From assembly GCF_000169435.1 (NCBI RefSeq), contig NZ_AAYB01000007.1, forward strand, positions 54,557 to 118,556: DNA of 64,000 bases, read 5' to 3'. Positions 1 through 8,506 of the stretch are shown piece after piece. The stretch is from Roseobacter sp. CCS2. Lineage in GTDB: Bacteria > Pseudomonadota > Alphaproteobacteria > Rhodobacterales > Rhodobacteraceae. The translations under genes and the position numbers were made by a program. A model generated the notes under the pieces. The model was not told where the DNA came from. It made no database searches and saw nothing but the letters and a program-made list of their open reading frames with translations. Positions within the stretch are counted from its first letter, which is position 1. Each line of letters opens with the position of its first letter.

Positions 1-28
1 CCAGCCCCTCGGCCAACAATCTGTGCAT
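1..28 (-). CDS. Start of a gene leaving the window, possibly aquaporin
   Basis: An ATG lies one base past the arsC stop, on the same strand, and opens MHRLLAEGL before the window ends. Seen: only nine residues. Aquaporins of the AqpS type in arsenic operons often begin with a very similar RLLAE(A/G)LG stretch, and the position right behind arsC fits. The identity is inference from this short match and from context; any membrane protein start could look alike. Confidence 0.35.
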
Positions 29-29
29 C

Positions 30-500
30 TTAGGCCCCAATTCGGTCGAATACCGCTTGCAAATCCTCTTGTGTCATCTCCTCGAAGGGCAAGGCAAGCA
101 AAGCGTCAGCTTTCGCAGACAAGATGGCATAGGTTTCGGCAAAAGCGGCAGGCTGATCATCAGGGGCGGCTGCGGCAGGGTCTTCAACGCCCCAATGGGC
201 GCGCAACGGCGTGCCGGGCCAATAAGGGCAGGTTTCGCCAGCTGCTGAACCACAAACAGTGATAACGGCGTACATCGCCGGCGCATCGGGTTTGGCAAAG
301 TCATCCCAGCTTTGGGATGTCAAACCACTGGTCGGAAACCCTTTGTCGGCCAACAGGCGCAGCGATTGCACATGCACTTGGCCAGCTGGCTTTGATCCTG
401 CCGACCAGGCTTTGATGCGCCCGTCAGAGCGGTGGTTGAGGATTGTTTCAAGCAGGATAGACCGGGCAGAATTGCCGGTGCACAGAACAAGGATATTCAT
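30..500 (-). CDS. arsC: Arsenate reductase, low-molecular-weight phosphatase fold
   Basis: Cytoplasmic enzyme that would reduce arsenate to arsenite for export. The N-terminus carries the phosphatase P-loop C7-TGNSA-R13 followed by S14, i.e. CX5R. Cys83 and Cys91 are placed like the second and third redox cysteines of thioredoxin-coupled ArsC, and the E106-D107-P108 stretch supplies the general-acid Asp-Pro. At 156 residues it is slightly longer than the usual 130-145. The next gene on the strand starts one base after its stop, as in ars operons. A plain protein-tyrosine phosphatase is the alternative, but the extra cysteine pair argues for ArsC. Confidence 0.85.
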   Translation of the reverse strand: MNILVLCTGNSARSILLETILNHRSDGRIKAWSAGSKPAGQVHVQSLRLLADKGFPTSGLTSQSWDDFAKPDAPAMYAVITVCGSAAGETCPYWPGTPLRAHWGVEDPAAAAPDDQPAAFAETYAILSAKADALLALPFEEMTQEDLQAVFDRIGA

Positions 501-576
501 CTTGGGCCTTCATGTCATGTCAGGCCCGCCTAGCCGCCAAATGTAACAATTAAACGACAAGGCAGGCCATAGGCAC

Positions 577-2391
577 TTATTCCTCGTACCACCAGACATC
601 AGGCTGCCAACCGGGCCAATCCCCAAAAATCGGGATATAGTCTGGATGTTTCAGTTCTTTGGCTTGGGCAATGCGGCTGATGTTCCACTGATAAATCGGA
701 ATGACATAGCGACCTGCGGTCAACACACGGTCCAGCGCTTTGACGGCCGCGACAAAATCATCTTGGCTTTCCGACGTGAGCAAGCGGCCAATCATGGCGT
801 CCGCGGCAGGTGATTGCACACCCATCAGGTTGCGGCCGCCAACCTCGTTTGCGTTTTCAGACCCGTAATAATTGTACTGCTCATTGCCGGGCGACAAAGA
901 AAGCCCGCGACGGTAGTAAACCATGTCAAAATCAAAAGCGTCCGTGCGTTCTTTGAATTGCGCGCTATCGGCGACCGTCATGACTGACGTAATGCCGATC
1001 CGGGCAAGGGATTCCATATACAGATCAATGATCGACTGCATTTCTGTGGCGCCCTGATCCAGCAATATCTCTAATTCAAAGTCATTGCCGTCCGCATCGC
1101 GCATGACACCATCCTGCACGGTCCAACCTGCGGCCTCGAACATCTCAAACGCTTTGCCGGTGCCAGCACGGTTGCGTTCTGATCCGTCACTGACGGGCAG
1201 GGCGTACCCTTCGATCGTTTCGGGCACCAGTTCATTTGCAAAAGGGGTCAGGAATTCAGCGACACGCCCGGTTGCGGGGCCGCTGTCCATGCCCAAAGGG
1301 GAGTTTGACCAATACGACGTGATGCGCGGTTGGGCAGAGCCCGTCATCGTTTCATTAATGAATTCAAAGTTGAAAGCATGGATCAACCCATCGCGCACGC
1401 GCCAGTCGGCCAGATGATCGCGGCGGGTATTCATTGCAAAGCCCGTCATGCCAGAGGGCCGCTGATGTGCGATTTCTTCTTTTACGATGTCGCCACTTTG
1501 GACGGCAGGAAAATCATAGCGTGTATCCCAACGGACGACGTTGAATTCGCGTGTGGCGTTGACTTCGCCCACTTTGAACGCTTCAAACGCGGCCGTTTCA
1601 TCACCGAAAAACTCCAAACGCACCTCATCAAGGTTGTGGGTGCCGACACGGAACGGCACATCGGCGCCCCAATAATCAGGATTGCGGCGCAGCGACACAA
1701 AGCGACCTGGATCAAAATCATCAATCACATAGGGGGACGATGTGATCGGCACAATTGCTGTGGTGCTTTCGGCAAAATCAACGCCATCCCACTGATCCTT
1801 TTTCAAGATCGGACGAAGACCGGCCAGCAAGGCCAATTCGCGGTCTTCGGTATTGAAGGTAAAGCGGACCGTCCGGTCGCCCACTTGTTCAAGACTTTCA
1901 ACCTTGGACCAGAACCCCAGATAGCGGGGGTGACCGACAGTGCCCAAAGTCTCGTAGGACCACATCACATCTTCGATGGTCACAGGGCTGCCATCCGAAA
2001 ACGCGGCCTCTTCGCGCAGGGTGAATTCGACCCATTCGCGGTTCGGTCCTGTCTCAACCGATTCGGCCAGAACACCGTAAAGCGAGAAGGGTTCGTCCAA
2101 TGACCGGCCCATAAAGCTTTCGCCAAGGAAAAATCTAAGCTGCCATGGAACCGACCCTTTGCGGATGAACGGGTTCAGGCTGTCAAAGCTGCCGACCTCT
2201 GCCGTGACGATCCGCCCACCTTTGGGCGCATCTGCGTTTGCGTAGGGCAGGGACACAAAATCCGGTGGTAGGGCAGGATCACCATACATAGCTATGCCAT
2301 GCTGCGGCTCTGCGCTGGTGACACCACCAGCAAACACCAAGGCGAATGCGGCTGCGATTGCGCGTGTTCTACTGCCAAATGGACGTGTCAT
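577..2391 (-). CDS. Extracellular solute-binding protein family 5, YejA-like
   Basis: Periplasmic ligand-binding component of a peptide/nickel/microcin C type ABC importer. The 604 residues open with a Sec signal peptide (basic MTRPFGSRTR, a hydrophobic run, cleavage near TSA-EP). The mature protein begins with the HGIAMYGDPALPPDF and PYANADAPKGG stretches typical of the YejA branch of SBP_bac_5. No permease or ATPase follows on this strand before arsC, so the rest of the transporter is either elsewhere or was lost. The region upstream is shared with a candidate small RNA and bdhA, which point the other way. The ligand, probably an oligopeptide, cannot be read from the sequence. Confidence 0.85.
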   Translation of the reverse strand: MTRPFGSRTRAIAAAFALVFAGGVTSAEPQHGIAMYGDPALPPDFVSLPYANADAPKGGRIVTAEVGSFDSLNPFIRKGSVPWQLRFFLGESFMGRSLDEPFSLYGVLAESVETGPNREWVEFTLREEAAFSDGSPVTIEDVMWSYETLGTVGHPRYLGFWSKVESLEQVGDRTVRFTFNTEDRELALLAGLRPILKKDQWDGVDFAESTTAIVPITSSPYVIDDFDPGRFVSLRRNPDYWGADVPFRVGTHNLDEVRLEFFGDETAAFEAFKVGEVNATREFNVVRWDTRYDFPAVQSGDIVKEEIAHQRPSGMTGFAMNTRRDHLADWRVRDGLIHAFNFEFINETMTGSAQPRITSYWSNSPLGMDSGPATGRVAEFLTPFANELVPETIEGYALPVSDGSERNRAGTGKAFEMFEAAGWTVQDGVMRDADGNDFELEILLDQGATEMQSIIDLYMESLARIGITSVMTVADSAQFKERTDAFDFDMVYYRRGLSLSPGNEQYNYYGSENANEVGGRNLMGVQSPAADAMIGRLLTSESQDDFVAAVKALDRVLTAGRYVIPIYQWNISRIAQAKELKHPDYIPIFGDWPGWQPDVWWYEE

Positions 2392-2470
2392 TTTAAGGCC
2401 TCTTTCACTGCTCGGATCATTATTATGACCAAACCGTAAAGAGGGTTATCAACCTTTTCAAACTTTTAGC

Positions 2471-2499
2471 TTGGAGGCGGGCAAGGGATTGCTTATAAC
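2471..2499 (+). promoter_or_regulatory. Sigma-70-like promoter of the candidate small RNA
   Basis: TTGGAG at 2471-2476 and TATAAC at 2494-2499 are separated by exactly 17 bp, close to the consensus for housekeeping sigma. The predicted start is near 2506. No coding sequence begins close downstream; an intrinsic terminator follows within about 80 bp. Confidence 0.6.
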
Positions 2500-2505
2500 A
2501 AGGGC

Positions 2506-2581
2506 ACTGCTCGATAGGTTTCTTGCCTGTATGAAACCTGCCTCAATAACTTTACGCCCGCCTTGTGCGGGCGTTTTTTTT
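2506..2581 (+). ncRNA. Candidate small RNA or short leader upstream of bdhA
   Basis: The roughly 75-nt segment lies between a good promoter and a strong terminator. It contains one clean hairpin: AGGTTTC (2516-2522) pairs with GAAACCT (2533-2539) around a ten-base loop. A short single-stranded stretch, GCCTCAATAACTTT, and then the terminator stem follow. No credible open reading frame is present. It may be an independent trans-acting RNA, or the terminated 5' leader of bdhA, whose ATG is about 80 bp downstream. No known RNA family was recognised. Confidence 0.5.
2554..2581 (+). terminator. Intrinsic terminator
   Basis: ACGCCCGC (2554-2561) pairs perfectly with GCGGGCGT (2567-2574) around a five-base loop, followed by eight T residues. 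No gene ends in front of it on this strand, so it must end a non-coding transcript or attenuate transcription into bdhA. Confidence 0.85.
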
Positions 2582-2662
2582 ATGGCTCACGGAAGCGTAT
2601 CGTGGCTTTCGCAGTTGCAGCATATAAGGTGAGTCGCAACACAGCAGAATCGGAGAAAAACC

Positions 2663-3436
2663 ATGTCCCTGTCAGGAAAAACCGCCGTCATCACCGGATC
2701 AAACTCTGGCATTGGCCTTGGGGTCGCACGTGAACTGGCCAAAGCAGGGGCGAATGTGGTCATCAACTCATTCACCGACCGCGACGAAGATCACGCTTTG
2801 GCTGCCGAAATCGCCGATGTGACAGGGGTTAAGGCGAAATATGTGGCTGCCGATATGTCGAAAGCCGATGATTGTCGCCGCTTGGTCGTTGAAGCGGGCG
2901 GTTGCGATATATTGGTGAATAACGCGGGCATTCAATATGTGGCCCCTGTGCAGGATTTCCCGACGGCGAAGTGGGATGCGATCATCGCAATCAACCTCAG
3001 TTCCGCGTTTCATACGACCGCCGCTGCCGTCACCGGCATGCGTGAACGCGGCTATGGCCGGATCGTGAATATCGCCTCGGCCCATGGTTTGACGGCGTCA
3101 CCTTACAAATCCGCCTATGTCGCCGCCAAGCATGGCATCGTTGGCCTGACCAAGACTATTGGCCTTGAAACAGCCCAAGATCCGATCACCTGCAACGCCG
3201 TTTGCCCCGGTTACGTACTGACGCCATTGGTCGAGGCACAGATCCCCGACACCATGAAAGAATACAACATGTCCCGCGAGGATGTGATCAAGAACGTGAT
3301 GCTGGAACGCCAACCGTCCAAAGAATTTGCCACCACCGAACAGTTGGGCGGCACGGTTGCTTTCCTGTGCTCGGACGCTGCGGCGCAGATCACCGGCACG
3401 ACGATCAGCGTTGATGGCGGCTGGACCGCGCTGTGA
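2663..3436 (+). CDS. bdhA: 3-hydroxybutyrate dehydrogenase
   Basis: NAD-dependent short-chain dehydrogenase that interconverts 3-hydroxybutyrate and acetoacetate in polyhydroxybutyrate/ketone-body metabolism. The 257 residues have the normal family length. The Rossmann glycine motif TGSNSGIG is at residues 11-18, NNAG near residue 90, and the catalytic Tyr-x-x-x-Lys appears in YVAAK near residue 153. ATG follows CGGAGAAAAACC, a fair ribosome site. The patatin gene overlaps its stop in a GTGA arrangement, so the two are translationally coupled. Other SDR substrates are possible, but the N-terminal and active-site text are those of the BdhA group. Confidence 0.9.
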   Translation: MSLSGKTAVITGSNSGIGLGVARELAKAGANVVINSFTDRDEDHALAAEIADVTGVKAKYVAADMSKADDCRRLVVEAGGCDILVNNAGIQYVAPVQDFPTAKWDAIIAINLSSAFHTTAAAVTGMRERGYGRIVNIASAHGLTASPYKSAYVAAKHGIVGLTKTIGLETAQDPITCNAVCPGYVLTPLVEAQIPDTMKEYNMSREDVIKNVMLERQPSKEFATTEQLGGTVAFLCSDAAAQITGTTISVDGGWTAL

Positions 3437-4464
3437 AGAAGATTAACCTCGCATTGCAGGGGGGTGGGGCGCATGGCGCGTTCACCTGGGGCGTTCTGTG
3501 TCGATTGCTGCAAGAGGAAGATATCGAGATCGCTGCAATCTCTGGCACCTCAGCGGGTGCTTTGAACGCGGCTGCGTTAAAGTCGGGCTGGGTGGCGAAA
3601 GGGCGTGAAGGGGCGATTGAAAACCTCGAATGGCTTTGGGGGCAGATCGGCGCCATTACTGACCCGATGTTTGCGCCTTGGATCGGGGCTGCGTTGCCAA
3701 CGGCCGAGATTTGGGCGAAGGCGATGAAATACTCACCCGCCTATACGGCCTTTGATATGACAACACGCATGTTGTCGCCTTATGTCTACGGACCGGCGAT
3801 GCAGAACCCCTTGGCGAATATCGTTGCAAAGTTCCATTACGATTCTGTCTGCGCCACAGACGGGCCCGATCTGCATATCTGTGCGACGAACGTGCGATCC
3901 GGAAAAATCCGCGTCTTTACCGGGGATGAGATTATGCCAGAGGTGATTATGGCCTCGGCCTGTCTTCCCAGTCTGTTCCAGGCGGTCGAATTTGAAGACC
4001 CGACAACAGGTAAGGTAGAGGCTTTCTGGGACGGTGGATACACCGGAAACCCCGCGCTTTATCCGTTGTTTGTGAGTGACTTACCGGATGATATTCTGAT
4101 CGTGAATATCAACCCATTGCACCGTGAAGAACTGCCTGTTGACAGCCAATCCATTGAAAACCGGGTCAATGAGATCAGCTTTAACACCTCTTTGTTGCGC
4201 GAATTGCGTGCGATTGATTTTGTCAAACGCCTGCTTGCTGACGGGTCGATCAAGCGTGGTACGATGAAAAATGTGCTGGTGCATATGATCGCGGACGATG
4301 CGCTGATGAACGACTTGAATGTGGCCACCAAAACAATTCCAACCGCTGTGATCCTATCGCGCCTGAAATCAGCCGGTGAAGCTGCAGCGGATACTTTCCT
4401 CAAGTCCCACAAAAAAGACCTTGGCAAACGCAGTTCTGTCAACCTGACCGAGATGTTCAGCTGA
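3433..4464 (+). CDS. Patatin-like phospholipase
   Basis: Predicted cytoplasmic serine acyl hydrolase of 343 residues. It shows the oxyanion glycines (QGGGAHGAFTWG, residues 9-20), the nucleophile elbow G-T-S-A-G near residue 39, and the second half of the Ser-Asp dyad in WDGGYTGNP near residue 200. It starts with GTG inside the last codons of bdhA, giving a 4-bp overlap. A bdhA-patatin pair is common in PHB-making alphaproteobacteria, so a role in lipid or PHB turnover is plausible, but that is inference. Its 3' end overlaps the convergent LysE gene by 8 bp. Confidence 0.88.
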   Translation: MKKINLALQGGGAHGAFTWGVLCRLLQEEDIEIAAISGTSAGALNAAALKSGWVAKGREGAIENLEWLWGQIGAITDPMFAPWIGAALPTAEIWAKAMKYSPAYTAFDMTTRMLSPYVYGPAMQNPLANIVAKFHYDSVCATDGPDLHICATNVRSGKIRVFTGDEIMPEVIMASACLPSLFQAVEFEDPTTGKVEAFWDGGYTGNPALYPLFVSDLPDDILIVNINPLHREELPVDSQSIENRVNEISFNTSLLRELRAIDFVKRLLADGSIKRGTMKNVLVHMIADDALMNDLNVATKTIPTAVILSRLKSAGEAAADTFLKSHKKDLGKRSSVNLTEMFS

Positions 4465-5059
4465 TCAGTTTGATCGCCAACGCCCACATCAACAGACCAA
4501 TCAACACATCAAGGATACGCCACGCCCGCGCCGACTGCATGACAGGTGCCAAAAGCCGGGCGCCATAGCCAAGGCCGAAAAAGAACAGAAATGACGGTAA
4601 CATCGCACCAATGGCGAAGGCGACTTTCTGTGAAACCTGTGTAAATTCGGTTGAGATCGCGCCAAGCAATACGATGGTATCAAGATAGACATGCGGGTTA
4701 AGCCAGGTGAAAGCCGCACATGCGGCAAGCGCGGCCCATAGACCAACAGGTTTTCCTTCTATTTCGACGGTATATTCATTGATCCAGACCGCCCAGAACC
4801 GCAGCGCGCCGTAGGCGAACAAAAAAGCAGCCCCACCCCAGGTCATGATGACAGGAAGCGACGGAAACATCTCGACGATCACGCCAAAACCAGCAACGCC
4901 TGCGGTGATCAAGATCGCATCAGACAGCGCGCAAAACAGCACCAACGGAAAGACGTGCGACCTAGCAAGACCTTGGCGCAATATGAATGTGTTTTGCGGA
5001 CCGATTGCCAAAATAAAGGCGGCAGAGGCCGAAAAGCCAGTCAGTGCAGGAACAATCAT
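4457..5059 (-). CDS. LysE/ArgO-family amino-acid exporter
   Basis: Inner-membrane exporter of about six membrane spans and 200 residues. The family signature IGPQNTFILRQGL follows the first helix at residues 20-32, and the FTWLNPHVYLDT segment is typical of the ArgO/LysE branch. Export of arginine or lysine is likely from the family but not provable here. It lies 3 bp from the DUF502 gene upstream on the same strand, so the two are probably co-transcribed. Its end overlaps the patatin gene tail to tail. Confidence 0.85.
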   Translation of the reverse strand: MIVPALTGFSASAAFILAIGPQNTFILRQGLARSHVFPLVLFCALSDAILITAGVAGFGVIVEMFPSLPVIMTWGGAAFLFAYGALRFWAVWINEYTVEIEGKPVGLWAALAACAAFTWLNPHVYLDTIVLLGAISTEFTQVSQKVAFAIGAMLPSFLFFFGLGYGARLLAPVMQSARAWRILDVLIGLLMWALAIKLIS

Positions 5060-5062
5060 ACG

Positions 5063-5821
5063 TTACGCCGACGGATTGCTGACCTCAACGGCGTCCTTGC
5101 CGTTGGGATAGACAAGCCCCGCTGAAATCACCAGTTTCGCGGCATCTTCCACCGTCATATCCAGCGGTTTCACATCACGTTGCGGCAAAAACAGCAAAAA
5201 CCCGGACGTGGGGTTTGGTGTTGTAGGCAAAAAGACTGTCACAAAGGGTTCGCCATCACTGAGTTTTGCATCAATTTCGCCTTTGGCATTGATCGAGATA
5301 AAGGCGATGGCCCAAATGCCCTTGCGCGGATATTCCACCAGACATGCCTTATCAAAGGATGTTTCGCGTTGGGAAAACACTGTCTCGGCGATCTGTTTGG
5401 CCGCGTTGTAGATTGAACGCACAACAGGGGTCCGGTCCACCAGACGTTCGCCAATACCCAAAAAGGATCGCCCGATCAGGCCCTTACCAACCCAACCGAC
5501 GAGCATGGTAAAGATCAGAAAGATAACAACGCCGACACCGCGCACGTTCACTTCAATCTCGTTACCGGGTTCGCGCCCCAGCAAATCATTCAGCAACGCG
5601 GCAGGCTGATAGGCATCGGGAATAAACGGCCAGACCCAGCTATCGACCCAGCCGACAACCGTCCAGATCAGCCAGATCGTCAGGCCGATCGGGGCCACGA
5701 TAATCAAACCTGCCAGAAAGTTGCTGCGCAGGCGCGAGATGATACCGGGCTTGCCCCGTCGCTTGCCGTCTTCAGTTTTTGGATCAACCATGGTCTTCGC
5801 TTTACCCATTGCTTGCTGCAC
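5063..5821 (-). CDS. DUF502 membrane protein
   Basis: Integral membrane protein of unknown function with two strong membrane segments: near residues 33-55 (FLAGLIIVAPIGLTIWLIWTV) and 97-117 (GVGVVIFLIFTMLVGWVG). The VDRTPVVRSIYNAAKQI stretch and the following beta-rich soluble part are the DUF502 hallmark. The start is uncertain: the longest frame begins with GTG, with ATG alternatives at 5809 and 5791 and no outstanding ribosome site for any. The family is widespread and its molecular role is not established. Confidence 0.85.
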   Translation of the reverse strand: MQQAMGKAKTMVDPKTEDGKRRGKPGIISRLRSNFLAGLIIVAPIGLTIWLIWTVVGWVDSWVWPFIPDAYQPAALLNDLLGREPGNEIEVNVRGVGVVIFLIFTMLVGWVGKGLIGRSFLGIGERLVDRTPVVRSIYNAAKQIAETVFSQRETSFDKACLVEYPRKGIWAIAFISINAKGEIDAKLSDGEPFVTVFLPTTPNPTSGFLLFLPQRDVKPLDMTVEDAAKLVISAGLVYPNGKDAVEVSNPSA

Positions 5822-5871
5822 ACTTATGGTCTGATACCGACCACAGCAAGCTATCTCACCAAAATCGCGCG

Positions 5872-6777
5872 CTAATTTGCCATTGCGATGGCAATTTGTG
5901 CAGCCAGACGTGCGTTATTGCGGATAAGGGCGATGTTGGCGGCCAATGACCGGCCATCGGTCAGTTCAAATATCCGCCCCAGCAGAAACGGCGTGACAGC
6001 CTTGGCGCTGATCCCTTGGGTTTCGGCCTCTTGCAGCGCTTGATCAATGACGGGTTTCAGCGCCTCGGCCGGAATTTCAGCGTCTTTGGGAATGGGGTTC
6101 GCAATCAACTGTCCACCTCGCAGACCCATGGCTGTTCGAACCTGCTGCGCCTTGGCAATGTCGGTGGCATGGTCCATCCGCAAGGGGGCAGGCAGGTCAG
6201 ATGTGGCAGACCAGAACGCTGGCAACACATCCTGCCCATAGGCAATTACGGGAACGCCCAATGTTTCAAGCACTTCAAACGTCTTTGGCAGATCAAGGAT
6301 CGCCTTTGCCCCGGCACCCACAACCGTCACAGGGGTCTGCGCCAATTCCTGCAAATCAGCCGAGATGTCAAAACTGGTTTCCGCACCGCGATGTACACCA
6401 CCGATGCCACCTGTCGCAAAGACATGAATACCCGCCAGATGTGCGGCAATCATTGTCGCAGCAACCGTCGTGGCCCCGGTGCCACCTGTCGCAATGCATG
6501 CGGCCATATCGGCGCGCGACAGCTTGGCCACGTTTTGCGCCTGGCCCAATGTATCCAGTTGATTAGGCTCAAGCCCTACGTGCAATGCGCCCGCCAAGAC
6601 CGCAATCGTGGCAGGCACAGCACCAGCGTCACGGACATCCGCTTCGACCTGTTGCGCTGTCTCAACATTCTGGGGGAAGGGCATACCATGCGTGATGATG
6701 GTGCTTTCAAGCGCTACAATTGGCGCACCGGCATCGCGGGCCTGCGTGACCTCTGCACTGTATTGGATGGGGATCAT
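5872..6777 (-). CDS. psuG: Pseudouridine-5'-phosphate glycosidase
   Basis: Splits pseudouridine 5'-phosphate reversibly into ribose 5-phosphate and uracil, the second step of pseudouridine breakdown. The 301 residues match the family length, with PIVALESTIITHGMPFPQN near the N-terminus, the FATGGIGGVHRGAE motif near residue 135, and the invariant NPIPK...E segment near residue 220. Its start overlaps the stop of the kinase gene by 4 bp, so kinase and glycosidase form one transcript in pathway order. Confidence 0.93.
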   Translation of the reverse strand: MIPIQYSAEVTQARDAGAPIVALESTIITHGMPFPQNVETAQQVEADVRDAGAVPATIAVLAGALHVGLEPNQLDTLGQAQNVAKLSRADMAACIATGGTGATTVAATMIAAHLAGIHVFATGGIGGVHRGAETSFDISADLQELAQTPVTVVGAGAKAILDLPKTFEVLETLGVPVIAYGQDVLPAFWSATSDLPAPLRMDHATDIAKAQQVRTAMGLRGGQLIANPIPKDAEIPAEALKPVIDQALQEAETQGISAKAVTPFLLGRIFELTDGRSLAANIALIRNNARLAAQIAIAMAN

Positions 6778-7667
6778 AAGGGGGTCTCTCCTGAAACATA
6801 GGTCGCGGCAGCGTTAAGCGCGCGTGTCAAAGCAGCGTCACGCCCCATGCCTTGCGCCTCTGAGGCGATGTGCGCGGCCATGAATGTGTCACCTGCACCT
6901 GTCACGCGGGTCACCATAACCGCAGGTGGAATTTGCGTGATGATATCGGCGGCTGTGCCTTCGGATGCCGCATTGCCACCATCAGTGACCAGAACGCGAT
7001 GTGCGCCGCGCGCGATCAAGGCGCTGGCGGCGGTCATGGAATCAGGAAATGTTGTTTGACACAGCAACCCCGCCTCTTCGAGGTTGACATAAAGCGTGGC
7101 GGATGGATGACCCAGCAGCGCCAAAAGACGTTCTGCCTTGCCAGGCGATGCAGGGGCCACGCGCAAATCGGCCGCTGCGAAAAGCGGTGAATGCGCAATG
7201 ACTTGTAGCAGTTCTTCGGTCAGGTTGCCATCCAGTGCGACCGGCCCCGCAAAAGGTGCGGCCTCTGACCCCAGATCGCCATTGTCCAGCGCGCGCAGGA
7301 TCTTTTCACCGGCAGCTTCAAGCGAATGCGCGTCTGCGATTGCGGCAACCAACCCGTTCGCCCCTTCAACCGCCATATAAACATCGGTCGGCAAGTCTTC
7401 GGACCGGTAGACATGATCACAGATCATACCCATGCGCGCCGCTTCACCGATCAGCTCTTCACCCTCGGCATCACGTCCGATGGCTGTCAGCAGGGCAGGG
7501 GTCATGCCAAAGCGGCGCAGTGTCATCGCGATGTTCATCGCCACACCACCGGGCAGCCGCGTAATACGGCCCGGCACGTCTGACCCCACACGCATATGGC
7601 TCGCGGATCGTCCGATGACGTCCCACAAGACAGAACCGATGCATAAAATATCAGGGGTCTTGGTCAT
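6774..7667 (-). CDS. psuK: PfkB-family kinase, likely pseudouridine kinase
   Basis: Ribokinase-like sugar/nucleoside kinase that would phosphorylate pseudouridine to feed PsuG. The N-terminal glycine pair LPGGVAMNIAMTL and the C-terminal anion hole with catalytic Asp, VTGAGDTFMAAHI, are both intact. The ATG at 7667 is preferred because MTKTPDILCIGSVLWDV aligns with the normal first strand; a TTG seven codons upstream is open. Assignment to pseudouridine rests on the 4-bp overlap with psuG. Confidence 0.88.
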   Translation of the reverse strand: MTKTPDILCIGSVLWDVIGRSASHMRVGSDVPGRITRLPGGVAMNIAMTLRRFGMTPALLTAIGRDAEGEELIGEAARMGMICDHVYRSEDLPTDVYMAVEGANGLVAAIADAHSLEAAGEKILRALDNGDLGSEAAPFAGPVALDGNLTEELLQVIAHSPLFAAADLRVAPASPGKAERLLALLGHPSATLYVNLEEAGLLCQTTFPDSMTAASALIARGAHRVLVTDGGNAASEGTAADIITQIPPAVMVTRVTGAGDTFMAAHIASEAQGMGRDAALTRALNAAATYVSGETPL

Positions 7668-7705
7668 GCGCGCGTTCTGACCCAGCAAAAACCGAAGGGC
7701 AAGCC

Positions 7706-8506
7706 TTACTCAGGCACACCGAACGTCAAATTCGCCCAAAGCGTTTCCCAAACGGCACCTGAACGTTCTACCAAGGTATCATCAGGCACGCGCAGCACCA
7801 CCGCATCAACCATGTAAGCATGACCCGGCTTTACGGGAAAGGTCGCGATCCCATCTGCGTTGGTGCGATAAAGTGCGATGGAAACGCGGCTGTCAGGGGC
7901 CTTTTCAAACACTTCAACCTGGGTATCGGGGCGCAGGTTGTTGCGATAATATACCTGAACACGAAAGCCGTTGCTTAGGTCGCCAGTATAGGGATTGGTC
8001 AAGGCGACAATTTCGGTCTCCAATCCAACCCGGCGATCGCTGCCTTCGGCATGCCCAACACCAATCAACGTCTTGGCGTGGCGGGAATAAACCTCGGTAA
8101 AATCATCCAGCGGCAGACCGCGGGCTTCATGCTGGCGCAGCACATCGCCGAAATCCTTGTGATCCACAAACCTTTGAAATTTCTCCCACTCTTCGTAACT
8201 TACGATCTGGTTTTTGGCTTGATAGACCGCAACATTCAGCCCTTCACCGACTGGCGCTTGTTGCAATGCGGGCAAATCACCGGGGCGACCTTCGACGCGG
8301 GCAGACTCCGTGCCTAAAAACAGGGCGAAATTAACAAAACGCTGCGGCAAGAACGACAGATTGGCACCTGCAAACGCCTCTCCATTGACAATATTTGCCT
8401 CCAAGTTAGTGTCCGCGTTAATTTGATAATCCGTCGGTTCAATCCAGAATTCATGGGCCGCGACCGGCGCTGAAAACAAGCTAAGAATGAGGGCGAGAAC
8501 GCGCAT
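7706..8506 (-). CDS. DUF4198 periplasmic protein, possible nickel/cobalt uptake partner
   Basis: Exported protein of 266 residues with a signal peptide (MRVLALILSLFSAPVAA) and the mature start HEFWIEP that is typical of DUF4198. The fold is predicted all-beta (transthyretin-like); the family has been linked to nickel uptake, but its role is poorly defined. The start is supported by AAGGAAG six bases upstream. The gene diverges from the HupE/UreJ-like gene, and the two ATGs lie in one CATG at 8504-8507. This pairing supports a shared metal-related job, by inference. Confidence 0.75.
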   Translation of the reverse strand: MRVLALILSLFSAPVAAHEFWIEPTDYQINADTNLEANIVNGEAFAGANLSFLPQRFVNFALFLGTESARVEGRPGDLPALQQAPVGEGLNVAVYQAKNQIVSYEEWEKFQRFVDHKDFGDVLRQHEARGLPLDDFTEVYSRHAKTLIGVGHAEGSDRRVGLETEIVALTNPYTGDLSNGFRVQVYYRNNLRPDTQVEVFEKAPDSRVSIALYRTNADGIATFPVKPGHAYMVDAVVLRVPDDTLVERSGAVWETLWANLTFGVPE

